Shown here piece after piece: positions 59,060 through 64,000 of a DNA stretch of 64,000 nt. The first letter of the stretch is position 1. Every line of letters starts with the position of its first letter. The notes beneath the pieces were generated by a model. The model saw only the letters and a program-made list of their open reading frames with translations, had not been told where the DNA came from and did no database searches. This DNA comes from DASQPR01 sp963797605 (GTDB taxonomy: Bacteria > Actinomycetota > Actinomycetes > Mycobacteriales > Micromonosporaceae). A program made the position numbers and the translations under genes. The stretch covers positions 1,218,263 through 1,282,262 of the forward strand of contig CAWCPX010000005.1 in assembly GCA_963797605.1 (NCBI GenBank), given 5' to 3'.

Positions 59060-59951
59060 TCAATCGTTGAGGAAGGTCGCGACGCGGTCGCGAAGGTCGG
59101 CACGCTGCGTCCACAGGACGCCGGGCTTGTCGTAGATGTGCAGGGTCGCGTTCGGCAGCAGCGCCGCGAGCTGCTCGGCGACCGCCGCCGGGTGCAGCTC
59201 GTCGCCCTGGAGCCGATGACGAGCACCGGAATCCGCGACATCGGCGAGCGTCGCCGGGTCGGAGACGGCGATCTGCTCGGGCAGGCTGGCGAGGCCGGGC
59301 GCCAGGCCGTCGCCCATCAGCATGTCCATGCGCTGGCGCAGGAACGACCACGTCGACGGGTTGTTGCGCAGCGATGGGCGGGATGTCCTGGGAGAGCACC
59401 TCGGCGACCCCGGCGGCGTCGCCCTCGTCGATCGCGTCGAGCAGCGCGGTGAGGCGCTCCCGCGCGGCGGCCGGCCGGGGCGTGTCGAGCACCGACGGGC
59501 AGGAACAGCACCACCCGCTCGAACCGGTCCGGGGTGCTCGGCGAGCAGCCGGCACAGCGCCCCGGCGCCGAGGCTGACCCCGAGCGCGCGGGTGGCGCCG
59601 GTGAGGTCGGCGACGGCGCGCAGGTCGCGGGCGAGGTCGGCGTAGGTCCAGCGGCCGGCCGGCGCGGCGGACCTGCCGTGGCCGCGGAACTGGAAGAACA
59701 CCCGGCGGCCGGTGACGGCGCTGCCGAGCGGCCGGGTCTCGGCGATGCCGTTGCCGAGGCCGTGGGCGAACACGGTGACCGGATCGCCGAGGCCGGTGAC
59801 GAGGTATTCCAACTCGACGCCGTGCGGCGTCTGCAGCAGCGACGTCTCGGGTTGGGGCAGCGACGGGCGGCCCGAGTACGGGACCGCTGGGCCCGGGCCC
59901 GTACGTGTTGGGACCCGACCCCGGTGGCGGGGGCCAGCGGAAGTCTCTCAC
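59060..59951 (-). pseudogene. Alpha/beta-hydrolase-fold protein, several frameshifts
   Basis: It starts at GTG 59951 (MRDFRWPPPPGSGPNTYGPG), which overlaps the stop of the DUF2516 gene by four bases. After a shift it reads ETSLLQTPHGVELEYLVTGL, then VTVFAHGLGNGIAETRPLGS, VFFQFRGHGRSAAPAGRW and TRALGVSLGAGALCRLLAEH (nucleophile elbow GVSLGA). Later pieces are RLTALLDAIDEGDAAGVAEV, SLPEQIAVSDPATLADVADS and LHIYDKPGVLWTQRADLRDR. At least four single-base shifts separate them. Substrate unknown. The 3' part seems complete to the stop at 59060. Confidence 0.75.
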
Positions 59952-60273
59952 CAGTTGCCACGCCCTTCGGTGGCGTCGCGGATGGCGGGCCGGACGTCGA
60001 GCAGGTAGACCAGGGCGACCGTGATGGCGATGACGGCGAGGATCGAGGTGATCACGCCGCCGCCGTAGAGAACGACACCGACGTCAGCAGGGTGAAGATC
60101 AGCGCGCCCAGTGTCATCAGCACCCAGGAACCCTTGGTCAGTCGCCCGACGACCGGGAACGCGTCGGCCCGGCGGGTCACGCAGTGCACGAATGCCAGCG
60201 CCTCGGCGATCACCGTGACGATGAGGAACGCGTCCGCCACCCAATGCTGGATCGTAGGTATGCCGAATGCCAT
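59948..60273 (-). pseudogene. DUF2516-family membrane protein, Rv0476-like, one frameshift
   Basis: A small three-helix membrane protein. The order is MAFGIPTIQHWVADAFLIVT, then VIAEALAFVHCVTRRADAFP, then RLTKGSWVLMTLGALIFTLL. After one shift near 60072 it continues ITSILAVIAITVALVYLLDV and RPAIRDATEGRGNW. The length (about 108 residues) is typical of DUF2516. The neighbours (HbhA-like and XRE) match the Rv0474-Rv0476 region of M. tuberculosis. Function unknown. Confidence 0.8.
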
Positions 60274-60381
60274 GCCGACAGCTTATTCCTCCCGCGGTGA
60301 GCGGCGCGATGACGCGGTCACGCGCACACCCGGACGACGACCGCCCCGCCCGGACTCCGAGCGGGGCGGCCTGCGCGGTGA

Positions 60382-60924
60382 CTAGTTGGTCTTGCGGGCC
60401 TTCGGAGCCGCGCTTGACCGGCTCGGTCGTGACATCGGCCACGAGGACGGTGTCGTCGACCTCGACGTGGCCGGGCGCGACTCTTCGGCCGTCACGACCT
60501 CGGCGACGATGCGCTCGGTGCGCCCGGCTTGGCCGGCGGCGTGTTGCGGCCGACGACCTGCTCGCCGCGGGTGACCAGGTCGGCGTAGATCGCGGCGGCC
60601 TTCTCCTGCGCGGCCTGGGCGTTGGTGCGCACGACGTTGGCGTTCCGGCGGGCGCGACTCGCGCAGCTTGTCGGTGTCGGTGTCGACGACGCGCTGGCGC
60701 AGCTCGGCGACGAGCGACGGGATCTCGGCGACCTTCTGCGTCACCTTGTCCTGGATCACGTTGAAGCGGCCGGGCAGCTCGTCCTGGAACGCGTTGACCC
60801 GCTCCTGCAGCCGGCGACCCGCTCCGGCAGCTTGCGCAGGCGCTCGATGGCGAGGTCGCCGGCGCCGGCGGCGGCGTAGAGCGGGGTCGGGATCTTCGTG
60901 TGGCTCGGTGTCGGTGGTGGTCAT
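60382..60924 (-). pseudogene. HbhA-like heparin-binding hemagglutinin homologue, several frameshifts
   Basis: The start is MTTTDTE, then (other frame) KIPTPLYAAAGAGDLAIERL, RKLPERVAG, LQERVNAFQDELPGRFNVIQ and DKVTQKVAEIPSLVAELRQR. After another shift come the pieces RRNANVVRTNAQAAQEKAAA, then IYADLVTRGEQVVGRN, and a Lys/Arg-rich end (PKARKTN). This is the coiled-coil plus basic-tail layout of HbhA, although the tail is much shorter than in M. tuberculosis. Shifts lie near 60900, 60815, 60655, 60520 and 60410. The product is probably a surface or cytoplasmic helical protein. Its role here is unknown. Confidence 0.75.
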
Positions 60925-60990
60925 GACGACTCCTTCATGGTCAGTTGCGGTTCGGGTTCTGGGCTCGCGGTCCTCGTGCGGGCAGCGTCA

Positions 60991-61366
60991 TCAGTACCTA
61001 TCAACGGTTATGTCGGCTTCGCGGGCATTCTCCCGGCGGAACGTCTCGTAGATCTGGGTCAGCGTCTGCTTCTGCGCCTCGGTCAGGTCTGGGTCGTCCG
61101 CGATCGCGGCGAGCACGCCCTGACCGTCTTTGAGGTCGAGCAGGCCGGCCCGCAGATACATCACGGGCGTCGACACCCGCAGCGCGGTCGCGAGCTGCTG
61201 CAGCACCTCGGCGCTCGGCTTGCGCAGGCCCCGCTCGATCTGGCTGAGGTACGGGATTGGAGACCCCGGCCTGCTCCGCGAGCTGGCGCAGCGAGATCCG
61301 CGCGTTGTGGCGCAGATCGCGGATGAACTCGCCGATGTCGTGGGACAGGTCCCGGGGGTTGGTCAC
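60991..61366 (-). pseudogene. XRE-family regulator, Rv0474-like, one frameshift
   Basis: It starts at GTG 61366: VTNPRDLSHDIGEFIRDLRH, then NARISLRQLAEQAGVSNP. Near 61258 there is an extra C in the minus-strand run AATCCC; without it the frame reads YLSQIERGLRKPSAEV. It then continues LQQLATALRVSTPVMYLRAG and DLTEAQKQTLTQIYETFRRE to ITVDRY. The HTH is therefore complete in the repaired version. It is upstream of the HbhA-like gene, as Rv0474 is of hbhA. It probably regulates that gene. Confidence 0.82.
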
Positions 61367-61443
61367 GCATCCAGAGTCTAGCCACGCCGTGCTAGCAATT
61401 GCAAGCAAAACGCTAGCTAGCAGCTACCACGGCGTGTCGCGCA

Positions 61444-62411
61444 TCACCGCGATACAGATCGAGGCACGGCGGACGCGAACCTGCGCCGACCGCGCGACGC
61501 CGCCGCCGAGCAGCGGCGACCTCGCGCCAGGTCGGCGAGCACCGGCGCGTCACATCCGAGGAACCGCAGCGCGGCGACCAGCACCGGCATCCGGGCCCGC
61601 ATCGCGCCGTCGTCGATCTTCAACGCGACCGCGCCGACGCCGGGCACGGCGACCGCGATCACGCCCTCGGCGCCGCCCTTCGACAGCAGGCCGGGCACGC
61701 CGCGCATCAGCCGGTCGTCGTCCGCGCCGGTGCCGGAGACCAGCTCCGGGTGGGCCCGCATCGCGTCGGCGACCGCGCCGCTCGCGCGTGCCGGGCGCGG
61801 CGTCGACGAGCCGCAGGAACGCGCCGGCCAGCGCCGCGCAGCGACATCGCCAGCACGCGGCGCGCCGCAGCCGTCGACGCCGACCGCGGCCGACCGGCTC
61901 GCCGGTGATCTCCTCGACCGCGCTGCCGCAGCGCGACGTCTGCAGCGGATGGTCGGCGCGACCGGTAGTCGTCGAGCGGCCAGCCGGCGGCGACGCAGGT
62001 CAGCAGCATGCCGGTGTGCTTGCCGGAGCAGTTCATGTAGACCGGCGCGGCCTCGCCGCCGGCCCGCAGCAGCGCGTTCCGGGCCGCCTCGCCAGCGGCA
62101 GGTCGGCGGGCGTGCGCAGGTCGGCCTCGGTCAGCCCGGCCGCGGCGAGCAGCGCCCGTACCCGCGTGATGTGCATCGGCTCGCCGGAGTGGCTCGCCGA
62201 GATCAGCGCCAGGTCGGCCGGGTCCGTCAGCGACAGGCCGGCTCGCAGCATGCCGACCGCCTGCATCGGCTTGTTGGACGAGCGCGGGAACACCGCACCG
62301 GTCGGGTCGCCGAGCTCGGCGACCAGCGCGCCGTCCGGCGCCGAGGACCGCGACCGAGCCGCGGTGGAACCCCTCGACGAAGCCGGACCGGCCCACCTCG
62401 GCGAGCGGCAT
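61444..62411 (-). pseudogene. L-asparaginase II-family protein, many frameshifts
   Basis: A member of the asparaginase_II family (amide hydrolase of L-asparagine). It starts MPLAEVGRSGFVEGFHRGSV. After shifts it reads DPTGAVFPRSSNKPMQAVGM, LALISASHSGEPMHITRVRA, ALLRAGGEAAPVYMNCSGKH, TGMLLTCVAAGWPLDDY, MRAHPELVSGTGADDDRLMR and GVIAVAVPGVGAVALKIDDG. The signatures SSNKPMQ, SHSGEP and NCSGKHTGM are clear. At least six single-base shifts are present, and the exact 3' end is uncertain. It is 22 bp after the BKACE gene, so both may share an operon. Confidence 0.75.
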
Positions 62412-62433
62412 CGCCGCCCTGGTAACGGCGCGG

Positions 62434-63272
62434 TCAACGCGCCGCGACGCCCAGCATCGCGCGGGCCTCGTCGGTGGTCAGCGGCGGGCGCTGGGCCAGC
62501 CGGGCGAAACCGACCGCGCGCGCGACCAGCTGCATGTTCGACTCGACCGGCTGGCCCTTCGCGTACGTGACGGTGTCCTCCATGCCGACCCGCAGATGGC
62601 CGCCGGCCGACAGCGAGGCGAGCATCACGTCGATCGTGGAGCGGCCGATGCCGGTCGCCGAGAACGTCGTGCCCTCCGGCAGGTCGCGCAGCGCCTGCTT
62701 GCACGCGACCAGCGCCTCGGTGGTGCCGGGCATGCCGCCGGGCACGTTCATCACGAAGTCGACGTGCACGTGGCCGCCGGACGGCAGCCCGTACTTGCCG
62801 AGCAGCCGCTGCAGCGAGGTCAGCTGGCCGAGGTCGAAGATCTCGTACTCCGGGACGATGCCGCGCTCCTGCATCCGGGTGTGCAGGTCGACGATGAACT
62901 CCCAGCGGTTCATGAAGACGTCGTCGCCGAAGTTGACCGTGCCCATCGTGCAGGAGGCCATGTCGGGCTCGGCGTCGAGCACGGCGAGCCGGGCGCTCTC
63001 CGGGTCGGTGACCGCGCCGCCCGAGGACAGCTGCACGATCAGGTCGGTCTCGGCCCGCAGCGCCTGCACCGTCTCCTTGAGCCGGCCCGGGTCGAGCGTC
63101 GGCTGGGCGTCGTCGTCGCGGATGTGCACGTGGATCACGCTCGCGCCGACCGCTTCGCACTCCCGTGCCGTGGTCGACCAGCTCGTCGAGGGTGACCGGC
63201 AGCGCGGGGACGTCCGACCTTCGCCGACTCCGCGCCGGTGGGCGCGACCGTGATCAGCGTGCCGTTCGTCAT
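62434..63272 (-). pseudogene. Beta-keto acid cleavage enzyme (BKACE, DUF849), two frameshifts
   Basis: Zn-dependent TIM barrel that splits a beta-keto acid with acetyl-CoA. The N-terminus MTNGTLITVAPTGAES shifts near 63215, reads VPALPVTLDELV, and shifts again near 63180. It then continues unbroken: ARECEAVGASVIHVHIRDDD (the HxH zinc motif), LIVQLSSGGAV, MGTVNFGDDVFMNRWEFIVD, GHVHVDFVMNVPGG, and VGMEDTVTYAKGQPVESNMQ. The substrate specificity is not readable. The ATGA overlap with the upstream kinase gene makes it part of a coupled series. Confidence 0.83.
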
Positions 63273-64000
63273 GCCCGCGATCGTCGCACGTCACGGGGAG
63301 CACGGGCGCGCGGGACCCGCAACTCGACCTCGGTGCCCATGCCGGAACCTGCCCGGATCACGGCCGTGCCGCCGATGTCGCGTACGCGTCCGCGGATCGA
63401 CTGCGCCACGCCGAGACGCCCGGCCGTCGCCGCTTCTTCGAGCCGGCCGGCCGGGATGCCGGGCCCGTCGTCACGGACCGTGATCATGATGCCGTCATCG
63501 TCGTCCTCGACCAGCACCCAGGCCTTGGCACCGGGCCCGGCGTGCTGGTTGACGTTGTCGAGCGCGCTGCCGACGGCGGCGGCGAGTTCGGTACAGACGT
63601 CGGCCGGCAATCCGATCGGCGTGGCCGGGATCGCGAGCGTGACCGTCTCGGAGGCGAAACCCGCCAGCATCGACCGGAGATCGGAACGCCGTCACCGGGC
63701 TCGGTCGCGGCCGCCGGTGCCGACGAGCGCGCGGAGCTTAATCTCCTGCTCGGCGGCCAGACGGCCCAACTCGACGCCCTCGCCGCCGAGGTCGTGCGCG
63801 CGCCGGGCCACGAGCGTGAGCACCTGCAGCACCGAATCGTGGATCTCCCGGGCCAGCCGCTCCCGGGTGCGGTTGGACGCCTCCATGTCGACAGCCTGGG
63901 CGAGTCGCGCCTGCGTCTTGACGTTGAGCTGGGACACGTAACCGACTGCGACCGCTGCGAGCACCAGCAGGATCGCACTGTTCAGGCTGTTCTGATTGAT
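63269..64000 (-). pseudogene. Sensor histidine kinase (MacS-like), partial at window end, one frameshift
   Basis: The gene continues past base 64000. Visible are a membrane helix (ILLVLAAVAVGYVSQLNVKT), then a HisKA_3 segment (NRTRERLAREIHDSVLQVLT, then LVARRAHDLGGEGVELGRLA). After a shift near 63690 come an ATPase domain with VGSALDNVNQHAGPGAKAWV and RDDGPGIPAGRLEEAATAGR, and GGTAVIRAGSGMGTEVELRV to the end. The pattern is that of actinobacterial MacS-type kinases. A response regulator would be expected next, but the BKACE gene follows instead. Confidence 0.8.

Noticed and set aside
1..64000. CRISPR arrays, tRNA/rRNA genes, insertion sequences, restriction or toxin-antitoxin systems
   Set aside because: No regularly spaced repeats, tRNA-like cloverleaf in the gaps, transposase motifs or paired toxin genes were seen by eye. 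A program search could still find a small one.

Overview
The window is high-GC DNA, packed with short intergenic gaps and many 4-base start/stop overlaps, from a filamentous, probably sporulating actinomycete. Supporting this are a BldN-type developmental sigma factor with its RsbN-like anti-sigma, a Rex-hemACD-type heme operon, mycothiol biosynthesis (MshA) and a mycothiol-dependent-type enzyme, the actinobacterial ribosomal mini-protein bS22, and 2-oxoglutarate:ferredoxin oxidoreductase (KorAB). The genus cannot be fixed from sequence alone. A sporangium- or spore-forming family near Cryptosporangium, Micromonospora or Frankia is a guess.

Layout. 1-4.2 kb: a PaaG-like crotonase, then small protein, Tag, SRPBCC protein, DivIVA-domain protein and a FolP2-type dihydropteroate synthase homologue, an order like M. 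tuberculosis Rv1211-Rv1207. 4.2-9.6 kb: a molybdopterin oxidoreductase/fasciclin lipoprotein pair and korAB. 9.6-15.3 kb: a cyclase-ATPase regulator, FmdB, tandem GNAT, a membrane protein and an XRE regulator. 15.6-21.5 kb: the rex-hemA-hemC-hemD-hemB operon with a Rex operator on its promoter. 21.7-24.6 kb: a two-component system, a HAD phosphatase and a glutaredoxin. 25-27.5 kb: bldN-rsbN, with an overlapping 43-codon upstream ORF and a BldN-like promoter before rsbN. 27.6-36 kb: SerB-like phosphatase, acyltransferase, epimerase-like protein, bS22, an excisionase-type HTH, proline dehydrogenase, CGNR protein, TIM-barrel protein, Ppx/GppA and an Rv0495c-like protein. 36-46 kb: GlxA-type regulator, MFS, regX3-senX3, phoU with PHO boxes, gpmA, a second MFS and a second NarL-type two-component system. 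46-52.5 kb: YbjN, mshA, SDR, methyltransferases and a mycothiol-dependent-type enzyme. 52.5-57.4 kb: an ABC-2 transporter, a YbjQ-family operon and a macro-domain gene. 57.4-64 kb: EI24, AlaX, alpha/beta hydrolase, DUF2516, HbhA-like, XRE regulator, asparaginase II, BKACE and a partial histidine kinase.

From about 15.6 to 61.4 kb the order follows M. tuberculosis from Rv0512 back to Rv0474 (hemB...hemA, glutaredoxin, serB1, Rv0502, galE-like, bS22, HTH, Rv0498, Rv0496, Rv0495c, regX3, senX3, gpm1, Rv0487, mshA, SDR, Rv0476, hbhA, Rv0474). The developmental genes and several accessory cassettes are inserted into it. This comparison is from memory of the H37Rv map.

Most noteworthy: two intergenic copies of a long hairpin repeat with identical 16-bp arms (about 15.5 and 35.96 kb); the upstream ORF coupled to bldN; the BldN-type promoter before rsbN; a SenX3-like kinase without membrane segments; and two segments (about 31.7-35.0 and 56.9-63.7 kb) in which nearly every gene carries single-base frameshifts. 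The last is most simply poor consensus quality, not real gene decay. I saw no CRISPR array, tRNA, rRNA, prophage or insertion sequence.
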